Below, piece after piece: positions 18,629 through 26,396 of a stretch of 64,000 nucleotides of DNA. A program made the position numbers and the translations under genes. Source of the DNA: Clostridia bacterium (GTDB taxonomy: Bacteria > Bacillota > Clostridia > Christensenellales > CAG-138); contig JAFWJN010000026.1 of assembly GCA_017514685.1 (NCBI GenBank), positions 1 to 64,000 on the forward strand, read 5' to 3'. Every line of letters begins with the position of its first letter. Within the stretch, counting starts at the first letter, position 1. Below the pieces are notes generated by a model that was not told where the DNA came from, ran no database searches, and saw only the letters and a program-made list of their open reading frames with translations.

Positions 18629-18793
18629 TACTTAGCAACACGGGTATGGGTCAACGTGCCCACGATGTAACGCCACGTCTGATAAGGATATCAGACGATA
18701 AAATGTGGAAGGAATCAACCATGATCCGTTATACCACAGGGCAGTTACAAGCTCCGGCCTCTAAGGCTTTAGCCGTAGGTCGGGGTAGTTGAC
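18629..18793 (+). ncRNA. Predicted omega (reRNA) guide scaffold at the IS right end
   Basis: The segment between the tnpB stop and the right end contains a strong hairpin (CGTCTGAT and ATATCAGACG, about 18676-18697) and ends GCTCCGGCCTCTAAGGC, TTTAGCCGTAGGTCGGGGTAGTTGAC in the style of IS605-group right ends. In this family the RNA starts inside or after tnpB and runs past the right end, so its guide would be the hipA sequence from 18794 onward (GATATGGGTGCTCGGC). The 5' boundary is unknown. Confidence 0.65.
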
Positions 18794-19321
18794 GATATGG
18801 GTGCTCGGCGCCGTTCCGTGGGGCAGGTACCACTCCCCCGTCTTCGGATCCCGGTATAGACCGACTTTCCCGGTCGCACCGGCAAGCGAAAGTCTGGATT
18901 CGATCACGACCGCTGCGGATTCGGTCGCTCCTTCACGTGCCAATTCGCGGACCTGCTCGCGCGTCAGCTTATCGTATGACGCCTGCGGTGTTTCTCCTTT
19001 TCGATACACGCGCAGCGCACCGATGCATTCGCGGCCGAGCTGATACAGGATCTGCACATAATCATTTTCATCCAGATGAAGATTTGACGCGACCGCGCGA
19101 CGCGTAAAACCTTCCAGCAATAATCCGTCAAAAAAGCATTTGGTTTGTTCTGCAGAGAACGGCTCCGACTGAAGTGGCAGACTGAGAGAGATCGGAACCG
19201 CTTCAGTCGCATGCAGATAATCGGCTGCGTATGTGAACCGTGCGTCCGCACTGCTCTCTCCCGAAATCGAACCGACAGCAACCGGTTTCCCCTTGATATC
19301 GATGCTGACCGTGAATTCCAT
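18794..19321 (-). pseudogene. hipA: hipA, N-terminal part (gene split by insertion sequence)
   Basis: This gives the first 176 codons of HipA. It starts MEFTVSIDIKGKPVAVGSIS and contains the N-lobe, including GATGKVGLYRDPKTGEWYLP, the Gly-rich ATP-contacting segment, and GTAPSTHI. Translation then runs into the insertion sequence for about ten codons and stops near 18761. The catalytic C-lobe is therefore missing and the toxin should be inactive unless the element excises. The start is 3 bp after the hipB stop, so the two are one operon. Confidence 0.88.
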
Positions 19322-19324
19322 GTA

Positions 19325-19534
19325 TTACCTCTCCGTCACCGAGCAATCCATGCCCAGCTGGTTTGCGATGCGGATCGCTTTCTCCAGTTCTATCGTTGGC
19401 TTTCCATTTTCCAGATCGGACAGAAAGCTGACGCTCATTCCGGTAAACTCGGAAAGGTATGCCTGCGTATAGCCCAGCTGCTTCCGCCTTTTGCGGATCG
19501 CCTCTCCGAATGACTTGGCATCTGTTACGATCAT
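19325..19534 (-). CDS. hipB: HipB-type antitoxin, Xre-family repressor
   Basis: The 69-residue protein has a Cro/CI helix-turn-helix (IRKRRKQLGYTQAYLSEFTG, then VSFLSDLENGKPTIELEKAI). I chose ATG 19534, preceded by GAAGGAGGG, over an in-frame TTG at 19567. HipB binds and neutralises HipA and represses its own promoter. Since hipA is split, this is now mainly a self-repressing DNA-binding protein. Confidence 0.88.
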   Translation of the reverse strand: MIVTDAKSFGEAIRKRRKQLGYTQAYLSEFTGMSVSFLSDLENGKPTIELEKAIRIANQLGMDCSVTER

Positions 19535-19546
19535 ATGCCCTCCTTC

Positions 19547-19640
19547 GCCGAACGGCTCATTTGACAATGTTTCGGCGTAATTTAGCCGTACGGCTCATTT
19601 TGATTAATTTCATTATAATTTAGCCGTACGGCGAAGTCAA
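19547..19640 (-). promoter_or_regulatory. hipBA promoter with three operator palindromes
   Basis: On the minus strand TTGACT (19635-19640) and TATAAT (19612-19617) are 17 bp apart. The palindrome GCCGTACGGC lies inside the spacer (19623-19632) and again at 19585-19594. A variant GCCGAACGGC is at 19547-19556, overlapping the hipB leader. The two downstream sites share flanking CTCATTT. Site spacing is 38 bp each time. Repression by HipB is the natural inference. Confidence 0.8.
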
Positions 19641-19664
19641 GTATCCTTTTTTTTTTAATGATCT

Positions 19665-19710
19665 GCACGGAAAAAATAGAAAAGAGGCAGACGAATCAAT
19701 CGTCCGCCTC
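19665..19710 (-). terminator. Terminator repeat R2
   Basis: On the minus strand GAGGCGGACG pairs with CGTCTGCCTC around ATTGATT, followed by TTTTCTATTTTTT. It is attached to the gene fragment at 19736-19874, in the same relative position as R3 to the full gene. Confidence 0.75.
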
Positions 19711-19735
19711 CTTTTGTCAGTTGGTCTGTGGTAAA

Positions 19736-19874
19736 TTATTTCAGCAGGAAGATCTCTGTGTGGTCATATCCCGGCAGATCATAGACGCTGATGCCGAAGT
19801 TTCCTTTGATGGACCGCGCTTCGCCTACGGCAAGACTGCTTTCCCAGTTCTGGGAAGACAGAATAATCTCTCCG
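19736..19874 (-). pseudogene. 3'-end fragment of the 20802 lipoprotein gene (duplicated)
   Basis: In minus-strand frame this reads the last 40 or so codons of the lipoprotein at 20802-22511, including QNWESSLAAGEARSIKGNFG and the ending DHTEIFLLK-stop. Homology to the full gene stops abruptly at about 19874, some 20 bp from the PIN gene's stop codon. With R2 it makes a repeat of about 205 bp that mirrors 20741-20943. Confidence 0.85.
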
Positions 19875-19894
19875 TGCTGGCTGCCCGCCCTTAC

Positions 19895-20296
19895 TTACCG
19901 TTCGAGAAATTCTGCAACGCCGATAATTCGAGGATCAATGATTGAGGATTCCAGAAAATCTTTGTCACCGGTTAAGAATAAATCTGCGTGTGCGTCCAGA
20001 GCTGCACGGAGGATTGGGCGATCTTTGACGTCACGTACCTTATTCTCAGCTGCAATCATTTCTTCCGGCGTTTTGACAACATCAATGAAGGACAGAGCCT
20101 GAAACAAAAACGTTTCCAACTCCGATTGCTTTTCCGGGAACTTTTCATGAAACTTCCGATGCAGCTCATCCACAATGTAGTCGCATACGATCGGTTCATA
20201 CGGCGGAATCATCGCTTTGAAGAACGCTTTTGCCGCTTTTCCATTTGGGAACAACGCCGCTGAGATGATGACGTTGGTATCGATCATGATTTTCAT
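19895..20296 (-). CDS. PIN-domain ribonuclease toxin (VapC-like)
   Basis: The 133-residue protein has the PIN acidic residues in MIDTNVIISA (D6), a central glutamate in VDELHRKF, and VRDVKDRPILRAAL plus LTGDKDFL near the C-terminus. Such proteins cleave RNA when free of their antitoxin. The start overlaps the upstream antitoxin stop by 4 bp (ATGA), so the pair is translationally coupled. All expected acidic residues are present. Confidence 0.88.
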   Translation of the reverse strand: MKIMIDTNVIISAALFPNGKAAKAFFKAMIPPYEPIVCDYIVDELHRKFHEKFPEKQSELETFLFQALSFIDVVKTPEEMIAAENKVRDVKDRPILRAALDAHADLFLTGDKDFLESSIIDPRIIGVAEFLER

Positions 20297-20568
20297 TCGT
20301 CGCTTTCCTCACGGCGCGATTGCGTAATCCATGCGGCAACATCTTCTTCGGTCAACATCCCAACTTGTTTCGCTTGTCCTTTCATCTGTTCCTGAAAACG
20401 CATCATTGCGTAAACAGCGGAATTGACCACGCGCACATTTGCACCATCGACTATAAAGGTCACACGATCACCTGTTTCGATTCCCAACGCAGTACGGACA
20501 TTCTTCGGAATCGTCACCTGCCCTTTTGACATGACCCTTGCGTCATTCACAAATATCGATTCTGCCAT
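20293..20568 (-). CDS. AbrB/MazE-type antitoxin
   Basis: The 91-residue protein contains a SpoVT/AbrB swapped-hairpin DNA-binding domain (VMSKGQVTIPKNVRTALGIE, GDRVTFIVDG). An acidic C-terminal tail (LTEEDVAAWITQSRREESDE) follows and should bind the PIN toxin. It starts with ATG after GGAGG and a 9-bp spacer. Expected to repress its own promoter. Confidence 0.9.
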   Translation of the reverse strand: MAESIFVNDARVMSKGQVTIPKNVRTALGIETGDRVTFIVDGANVRVVNSAVYAMMRFQEQMKGQAKQVGMLTEEDVAAWITQSRREESDE

Positions 20569-20597
20569 CTATGTTCACCTCCATCAAAGATTGGAAA

Positions 20598-20645
20598 GTA
20601 GGAATTTCCTACTTCCATTATATGCGGAGAAACATAAGAAATCAA
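20598..20645 (-). promoter_or_regulatory. AbrB/PIN promoter and operator
   Basis: On the minus strand TTGATT (20640-20645) and TATAAT (20617-20622) are spaced 17 bp. The near-palindrome GTAGGAATTTCCTAC (20598-20612, extendable to 20593-20616) starts just after the -10. A repressor there would block transcription start, which fits autoregulation by the antitoxin. Confidence 0.75.
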
Positions 20646-20748
20646 TGCGAAAACGAAAAACAATCGTGACATTTCTATGAAGTAAGGCTTTTCGAAGCAT
20701 ATTTTTTTGAATCTCTATGCAGAAACAATTTGCTCGGTAATATGGAAA

Positions 20749-20777
20749 GGAGACAGACGATTGACCCGTCTGTCTCC
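20749..20777 (-). terminator. Terminator repeat R3
   Basis: GGAGACAGACG and CGTCTGTCTCC form a perfect 11-bp stem around ATTGACC, 25 bp after the lipoprotein stop. The minus-strand tail is TTTCCATATT, a weak T-tract. Confidence 0.7.
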
Positions 20778-20801
20778 TGTTGTCTGTTGACTTGCGGTAA
20801 A

Positions 20802-22511
20802 TTATTTCAGCAGAAAGATCTCTGTATGGTCATACCCAGGAAGATCAAAAACACTGATGCCGAAGTTTCCTTTAATGGAACGCGCTTCGCCTGCGGCAAG
20901 ACTGCTTTCCCAGTTCTGGGAAGACAGAATGATCTCTCCGTTCGCGTTGTACAGAACGGTCAGGATATAGACCATTTTCGCAGCCTCGGAATCATTGACC
21001 AGGGTTCCAGTGTAACGCGCTTCTCTCCAGTACAGATGCTGCTTGGTGCTGGTATCTCCCGCCTGAAGATCGTAATTGTCCAGACGCAGGTTCTGATTGG
21101 TCAGAACAAGTCTGTTTTCGTCTTTTTCGGTTTTCAGATCGACCTCGTTGAAGGACCTGAACTTGACGTTGGTAATCTTCACATCCGCCACTTTCACGCC
21201 GAAGTCCGTGTATACGTCGATCGGGAAAGGCAGAGTCTCTCTCGGACCCAGGGTGATCCTGCTGCCGAATCCTGTGCTGCTGGTTGTCAGAAGCGAGCCG
21301 TCTTCTCCGTAAGCCTCACATTCGAACCGGAGATTATACAGATAGGTGCGCTCGTTCGGATTGCGGAACATGACGGTAATGATTGACTTGTCGCGGGCAT
21401 TTCCTGAATAGTTGCTTTCCGATCCCTTGCACGCATAGATGCTGGTCTGAGCAACGACGGGATCCTGGACGTTTTCCGCATTGGCTTTCCTTGCTTCCTC
21501 CTGGGCCTGCCGCTGCGCATACTCCTCCTCATATTCGATTCTTTCCAGAACATCTTCCGGATAATAGGCTGCTTCCGCAGAGAACGATTCTCCGTTCAGA
21601 TGGACCGGAATCTGCTCTATCAGCCATCGGATACTGTCAGGGGCGACGGTGATCCCAAAGTCCAGAGAGGAATAGGGTATGGGGTCATAAGTGTCTCTGC
21701 TGATGACACTGACATATACCAGCTGCTTGTAATGCGGCGGGGTCTGTTCGCCGCTCAGCATCACGAACCCGTTCTGCAGAGGGGAGCCATCCAACAAGAT
21801 ATTATCATAGGAAGTATCGAGATAAACGGTTTCCTGGGAATCGTTCGATATCAGAAATCCCTGACGGTTTCCATAGTTCTCGTCCGGGAAGACGCCCAGG
21901 TAGCTGATCACAACGCCGTCGCGGTCATAGATGATATCCGATGAGTGCCGGACAGGATCCGGACCGGCATTGCTCTGATCAGCAATCAGCGTCAGCAGTT
22001 CGGGCTCCGTGATCGGTTCGTACTTCGCCAGCAGGGTCAGATATCCTTTCAGACCACGGAGAGCGGAAATTCCGGCAGGTGCCAGGTCTTCCTGGGAAAT
22101 GAAAAAATAACTGCTGGAGGTTTGTCCTGCGCCTACGGTATCATATGATCCGTCATCCATGACCAGAGTATCGTTAACGATCAGAGGATCGATACGGACC
22201 ATTGTTTCTGACGTCCGGTTGTTGGTAATATCAAAGGTCAGCATATAATAAGAATCTTCGAAGCTGATTTCTTTGAGATCGATCGTAATGCCGTTTTTGT
22301 CATATACTCTCGGTTCTGTGATCTTCGGCAGCGCAGATTCAGCCTGCGCCGGATTCCCTGCTGCATTTCCAGCGCTTTCACCAATGCTTTGCGCGCCTGA
22401 GTTCACGGTATCCGCACTGTTTGCAGCGGGCTTCCCGCCGCAGGCAACCAGTACCGTGACGAGAAACAGGACTGCAAGAATTCTGAAAATAATGCGTGTT
22501 TTTGTGCTCAT
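20802..22511 (-). CDS. Large predicted lipoprotein, function unknown
   Basis: The 569-residue protein has an N-terminal hydrophobic segment and lipobox VLVAC followed by GG, then a Ser/Ala-rich linker. At least two related beta-rich domains follow: one starts YDKNGITIDLKEISFEDSYY, the next YDRDGVVISYLGVFPDENYG, and a third ends SIKGNFGISVFDLPGYDHTE. A Gln/Glu-rich helix (EEYAQRQAQEEARKANAEN) lies between. The repeats resemble immunoglobulin-like beta sandwiches of secreted clostridial lipoproteins. The gene stands alone with its own promoter and terminator, and its 3' end is duplicated at 19736. Confidence 0.75.
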   Translation of the reverse strand: MSTKTRIIFRILAVLFLVTVLVACGGKPAANSADTVNSGAQSIGESAGNAAGNPAQAESALPKITEPRVYDKNGITIDLKEISFEDSYYMLTFDITNNRTSETMVRIDPLIVNDTLVMDDGSYDTVGAGQTSSSYFFISQEDLAPAGISALRGLKGYLTLLAKYEPITEPELLTLIADQSNAGPDPVRHSSDIIYDRDGVVISYLGVFPDENYGNRQGFLISNDSQETVYLDTSYDNILLDGSPLQNGFVMLSGEQTPPHYKQLVYVSVISRDTYDPIPYSSLDFGITVAPDSIRWLIEQIPVHLNGESFSAEAAYYPEDVLERIEYEEEYAQRQAQEEARKANAENVQDPVVAQTSIYACKGSESNYSGNARDKSIITVMFRNPNERTYLYNLRFECEAYGEDGSLLTTSSTGFGSRITLGPRETLPFPIDVYTDFGVKVADVKITNVKFRSFNEVDLKTEKDENRLVLTNQNLRLDNYDLQAGDTSTKQHLYWREARYTGTLVNDSEAAKMVYILTVLYNANGEIILSSQNWESSLAAGEARSIKGNFGISVFDLPGYDHTEIFLLK

Positions 22512-22553
22512 TTAGTACCTCCATGTCTCAGAAAGAACATTGTTGCAACCTCA

Positions 22554-22582
22554 ACGATAAGACTTTTTGACCGTTCTGTCAA
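22554..22582 (-). promoter_or_regulatory. Promoter of the 20802 lipoprotein gene
   Basis: On the minus strand TTGACA (22577-22582) and TATCGT (22554-22559) are 17 bp apart, 43 bp before the start codon. Confidence 0.5.
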
Positions 22583-22918
22583 CGAAAAAGAGAACATCTC
22601 CCGGAAATGAGCGAACTATCATAGAAAAAGCCCGGGATCCGCAAAGACGGATACCAGGCTGACAGCAGAAGGCGGAGCCCTTTTTTGCCGAGACGCAGAT
22701 TGACGGAGCGGATGGTATCGTTGACGTCCGCACGGTCATCGCAGACGCAGCATATTAGTTAGAGCAATCTAACCATTGATTTTTGTCAAGTATTTTTTCG
22801 AAGAATATCGGGATTGATCGCGTGATACGGGCGGGCAAGCAGGCCCAATCTGTCTGCTCCTGAATCCACTATTCCAGGGGTAAACTGTACTTTTTTACAT
22901 GAAAACGCGACAAAAAAC
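22583..22918. other. Intergenic stretch without a recognised gene
   Basis: This divergent intergenic region holds no convincing reading frame. An interrupted inverted repeat (TTAGTTAG-agcaat-CTAACC, 22755-22774) resembles a metal-regulator box, but no gene follows it in a fitting position. Minus-strand codons near 22600-22740 look faintly protein-like and may be an old gene remnant. Confidence 0.3.
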
Positions 22919-22947
22919 TTTACTTGTTTCCGACAGAATGGTAAAAT
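22919..22947 (+). promoter_or_regulatory. Promoter of the fic gene
   Basis: TTTACT (22919-22924) and TAAAAT (22942-22947) are 17 bp apart, 28 bp before the TTG start. Confidence 0.5.
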
Positions 22948-22974
22948 AAGTAAAGGAAATGGAGGGTCAGGAAG

Positions 22975-23889
22975 TTGACATCTTACGAGGGACTCTGTCT
23001 TCAGCTCAAGAAAAAGGGAATTACAAAAACCGACCTGACCAGAGAGATCGGGATATCTTCCCGTACCATTGCAAAAATCGCAAAGGGCGAAAAATTGTCA
23101 CATCTGACGCTGGAGAAAATTGCGGCCTATCTGGACTGTGACGCAGGTGATCTTTGCGAACAGATCAGCGATAATCCGATTCTGCAGATTCTGAGGGAAG
23201 AAAAGGACGCCAAGGTTTCCGGCGGACTCTATCACGAACTGCAGGTCCGGATGACCTACAACTCCAATCATATCGAAGGAAGCAGGCTGACCGAAGATCA
23301 GACAAGACTGATTTTTGAAACCAATACCATCGATGCAGGCGATGGCATCCCGGTAGATGATGTACTGGAAACGGTCCATCATTTCCGTGCGATCGACTAT
23401 GTGATCGATATAGCGGAAGAAGAACTGACAGAGGACATGATCAAACATCTGCACTATCTTCTGAAGCATGATACGCGGGACTCCGCATTAAGCTGGTTTG
23501 CTGTCGGTGATTATAAACGCCGCGCCAATTTGATCGGCGGTCATGAGACAACCAGCCCGAAGGATGTTCCCTCAGCCATGAAAGCCCTGCTTGCCGGTTA
23601 CAATGCAAAGAGCGAAATAACCATTCGGGATGTGATCTCCTTTCACGCCGCTTTTGAGCAGATCCATCCGTTTCAGGATGGAAACGGCAGGGTGGGAAGG
23701 CTGATCGCACTGAAGGAATGTTTGCATCACAATATCATTCCGTTTCTCATAGAAGATTCGAAAAAAGCATATTATTACCGCGGATTGTCCAACTGGGAGA
23801 AGGAAAAAGGCTGGCTGACGGATACCTGTCTGGAGGGACAGGATACCTTTAAAAAACTTCTGGACACGCTGGAGATTCCGCATTCCTGA
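22975..23889 (+). CDS. Fic-domain AMP transferase with N-terminal Xre domain
   Basis: The 304-residue protein starts with TTG after GGAGG. Residues 1-65 form a Cro/CI-type helix-turn-helix (LTREIGISSRTIAKIAKGEK). A Fic N-terminal region follows with SNHIEG, which matches the (S/T)xxxE(G/N) inhibitory motif. The Fic core has HPFQDGNGRVGR starting at H231, all canonical catalytic residues. Fic enzymes transfer AMP from ATP to target proteins, and the inhibitory glutamate blocks ATP until relieved. The fused DNA-binding domain suggests it senses or regulates its own gene. It is a stand-alone gene. Confidence 0.9.
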   Translation: MTSYEGLCLQLKKKGITKTDLTREIGISSRTIAKIAKGEKLSHLTLEKIAAYLDCDAGDLCEQISDNPILQILREEKDAKVSGGLYHELQVRMTYNSNHIEGSRLTEDQTRLIFETNTIDAGDGIPVDDVLETVHHFRAIDYVIDIAEEELTEDMIKHLHYLLKHDTRDSALSWFAVGDYKRRANLIGGHETTSPKDVPSAMKALLAGYNAKSEITIRDVISFHAAFEQIHPFQDGNGRVGRLIALKECLHHNIIPFLIEDSKKAYYYRGLSNWEKEKGWLTDTCLEGQDTFKKLLDTLEIPHS

Positions 23890-23924
23890 CATCAAGAAAA
23901 TACCGAAAACGAGGAGGTACTTAT

Positions 23925-24962
23925 ATGATCAAAGTTGCGTTCTATGACGCGAAAGGCTATGATAAGCCGTCATTTGAAAAATACGGACAGCTGCACGATA
24001 TGCAGTTCCGTTACCTGGAAACAAAACTGAACGAGGATACTGCGGAACTTGCCAGAGGCTGCGACGTTGTTTGCGTATTCGTCAACGATACCGTGAACGC
24101 GAAGGTCATCGACCGGCTCTACGACCTGGGCATCCGGCTGATCGCGCTCCGCTCGGCAGGCTACAACAACGTGGATGTGCACGCCGCTTTCGGCAAGATT
24201 CATGTCGTTCACGTCCCGGCCTATTCGCCGTACGCAGTGGCGGAACACGCCATGGCTCTGCTGCTGACTTCCATCCGCCGGATCCATAAAGCCTACAACC
24301 GTACCCGTGACTTCAACTTCTCGCTGAACGGGCTGACCGGGTTCGATCTGCACGGAAAGACGGCAGGAGTCATCGGGACCGGAAAGATCGGAAGGATCTT
24401 TATCGATATCTGCAAGGGCTTCGGCATGAAGGTGATCGCCTACGATCTTTTCCCCGTGCCGGACAGCGGGATCGAGTATGTTCCCCTGGAGGAACTGTTT
24501 TCCCGCAGCGACGTGATCTCCCTCCATTGTCCGCTGACGGAGGAGACCCGGCATATGATCAACGCAGATTCCATCGCGAAAATGAAAAAAGGCGTCGTGA
24601 TCATCAACACCTCCCGCGGGGGACTGATCGACGCGGAAGCGCTGCTGGAGGGCATCAAGGCGCGCAAGGTCGGCGCGGCCTGCCTGGATGTATATGAGGA
24701 GGAAGCGGACATCTTCTTCGAAGACCGTTCCGGACATATCCTGAACGACGAGCTGCTTTCCCGGCTGATCTCAATGCCCAACGTGATCATCACGTCCCAT
24801 CAGGCGTTTTTAACGGAAGAGGCGCTGAACAACATCGCCGAAACAACGGTAAACAATATCCTGTCGTACTTTAACAACGACGGCGTCTGCGACAACGAGC
24901 TCTGCTACCGCTGCGGACATATCGACCGGTGCAAGAAGGAACGGAAAGAAAGGTGCTTCTGA
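23925..24962 (+). CDS. D-2-hydroxyacid dehydrogenase (D-lactate dehydrogenase-like)
   Basis: The 345-residue NAD-dependent enzyme has GTGKIG in the nucleotide-binding domain, the substrate arginine R76 (LRSAGYNN), a catalytic glutamate region (CLDVYEEE) and catalytic H292 (TSHQAF). It is close to LdhA-type fermentative D-lactate dehydrogenases, which reduce pyruvate to D-lactate. The last 25 residues form an unusual cysteine-rich tail (CDNELCYRCGHIDRC, then ERCF) that may bind a metal. GAGGAGG precedes the ATG. Confidence 0.88.
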   Translation: MIKVAFYDAKGYDKPSFEKYGQLHDMQFRYLETKLNEDTAELARGCDVVCVFVNDTVNAKVIDRLYDLGIRLIALRSAGYNNVDVHAAFGKIHVVHVPAYSPYAVAEHAMALLLTSIRRIHKAYNRTRDFNFSLNGLTGFDLHGKTAGVIGTGKIGRIFIDICKGFGMKVIAYDLFPVPDSGIEYVPLEELFSRSDVISLHCPLTEETRHMINADSIAKMKKGVVIINTSRGGLIDAEALLEGIKARKVGAACLDVYEEEADIFFEDRSGHILNDELLSRLISMPNVIITSHQAFLTEEALNNIAETTVNNILSYFNNDGVCDNELCYRCGHIDRCKKERKERCF

Positions 24963-25030
24963 CCGGAACCGTCTAAACAGTTTCTGAAGATGACTATCAT
25001 GTTGATTTGAACAGAATATATGGCATAACA

Positions 25031-25065
25031 GGAGCATCTGTACGATCACAGGTGCTCCTTTTTTT
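25031..25065 (+). terminator. Intrinsic terminator after the dehydrogenase gene
   Basis: GGAGCA-CTGT and ACAG-TGCTCC pair around ACGATC and are followed by seven T residues. The remaining stretch to 25275 holds no gene; only an AT-rich segment (TATATAAAATAG near 25190) hints at a promoter for the next operon. Confidence 0.85.
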
Positions 25066-25275
25066 GCTACCATCCTCAAAAGAATAACATCTGCAGTATT
25101 TCCTCCAGCCGATTATAAAGGAAGCCACGCTAAGGCTGAGCGTCAGAAAAGCAAACTTGTGCTGTATAAGTAGTTTTCTGTAAAAATCATATATAAAATA
25201 GATTTAGCAAATGCCTTCAGTAATGTGTGACTGTCGCACGAATGCGAACACAGTTAAAAAAAGAGGAGGATTGGT

Positions 25276-26382
25276 ATGAAAAGGATTCTCTGCATTTGTC
25301 TATGCCTGGTGTGCTTATTGTCGGGTTTCACTGCCTGCAAGACCGAGCCGGAGCCGGTTAATCCCGACAACTGTAAGCATGAAAAGCACGATCCCGAAAC
25401 GACGCGCTGCCTTGTCTGCAACAGGCGCATCGATCACCATTATGTAGGCGATACGTGCACGCTCTGCGGAAAGAAGACCGAGTTCCTTTGGGATTGCATC
25501 AAGCGCAACACCGAAGTGATGGACATTTTGAAAAGCGGAGGTCATGAGAACAAGGGCACTGTCGAGCGCATGACCTACGAAACCTTTGCCTTCAATATCC
25601 AATCCCTGACAGGGGAGGAGAAGATGATCGAAAAGGAAGCGTTCGTCTATCTGCCCTATGGTTATGACCCCCAAAAGTCCTATAACGTTCTGTTTCTGCT
25701 GCATGGCTCGACCGATCAGGCGGGTTATTGGCTCGCGCAGGAACCGTATCACGCGGATGATTCGACCTATGTCTCCACCGGCAACTACACCAAAGAGATG
25801 CTCGACTATCTGATCGGCACCGGCAAAGCCGGGCCGTGCATCGTCGTTACGCCGTCTCTGTACAACGATCATGACAACTACAAGGAAGAAAACAAATATG
25901 TCGCCGCGAATTTCGGGCATGAGCTGACTGAGTACCTGCTGCCTGCCGTCGTGGAGCGTTATTCGACCTACGCCAAGACGACGGACGAAGTGATCGCACA
26001 GCGTGAGCACTTTGCCTATGCAGGATTGTCGCTCGGCAGTATGACGAGCTTTACCTCGATTATGACCTATTGCCTGCCGTATTTTGCCTATATCGGCTCG
26101 TTCAGCGGACCTGCGACGGATGTGGACGCGGTCATCGAGGCGCTGAACGGCCCTGAAAAGGACTATTCCATCGCTTACTGGTACTGCGCGATCGGCGATC
26201 AGGACAAGACCGGAGGCGATTTTTACGGAGATGTGCATAAAACCTATAAGAAGCTTGTCGCGGGCGTGGACCGGCTGACCGACGGGCAAAACTGCGACAT
26301 GGTCGATGTCTACGGCGCGAACCATACCTATGAATGCTGGCTGACCTGCCTGTATAACGCGCTGCCGAAGTTCTTCCGGTAA
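25276..26382 (+). CDS. Secreted lipoprotein esterase (feruloyl/acetyl esterase-like)
   Basis: The 368-residue protein has a lipobox (SGFTAC). A cysteine-rich insert of about 50 residues follows (CKHEKHD, CLVCNRR, CTLCGKK), which looks like two zinc-ribbon knuckles. The alpha/beta hydrolase of the putative-esterase family has FVYLPYGYDP, LFLLHGS, nucleophile S252 in GLSLGS and a catalytic histidine in GANHTYECW. Such enzymes remove acyl groups from plant polysaccharides. The zinc-ribbon insert is absent from its paralogues at 40980 and 42069. First gene of a four-gene hydrolase operon. Confidence 0.82.
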   Translation: MKRILCICLCLVCLLSGFTACKTEPEPVNPDNCKHEKHDPETTRCLVCNRRIDHHYVGDTCTLCGKKTEFLWDCIKRNTEVMDILKSGGHENKGTVERMTYETFAFNIQSLTGEEKMIEKEAFVYLPYGYDPQKSYNVLFLLHGSTDQAGYWLAQEPYHADDSTYVSTGNYTKEMLDYLIGTGKAGPCIVVTPSLYNDHDNYKEENKYVAANFGHELTEYLLPAVVERYSTYAKTTDEVIAQREHFAYAGLSLGSMTSFTSIMTYCLPYFAYIGSFSGPATDVDAVIEALNGPEKDYSIAYWYCAIGDQDKTGGDFYGDVHKTYKKLVAGVDRLTDGQNCDMVDVYGANHTYECWLTCLYNALPKFFR

Positions 26383-26396
26383 GAAAGGAGCTTCCC

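Larger units (their letters stand above)
17341..18793 (+). mobile_element. tnpB-only IS200/IS605-family element inserted in hipA
   Basis: The 1453-bp element lies between ...CTTTGCTTCAC and GATATGGGTGC of hipA. Joining the flanks recreates the HipA codons H-I-V-K-Q-S with no lost or duplicated bases, as expected for single-strand transposition without target duplication. The insertion follows TTCAC. The left end (17341-17405) carries a hairpin-forming segment shared with the copy at 230-292. The right end finishes GGTCGGGGTAGTTGAC. No tnpA is present, so movement would need a transposase in trans. Confidence 0.85.

Noticed and set aside
22551-22739. Minus-strand reading frame upstream of the 20802 lipoprotein
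   Set aside because: It overlaps that gene's promoter and shows no family motif.
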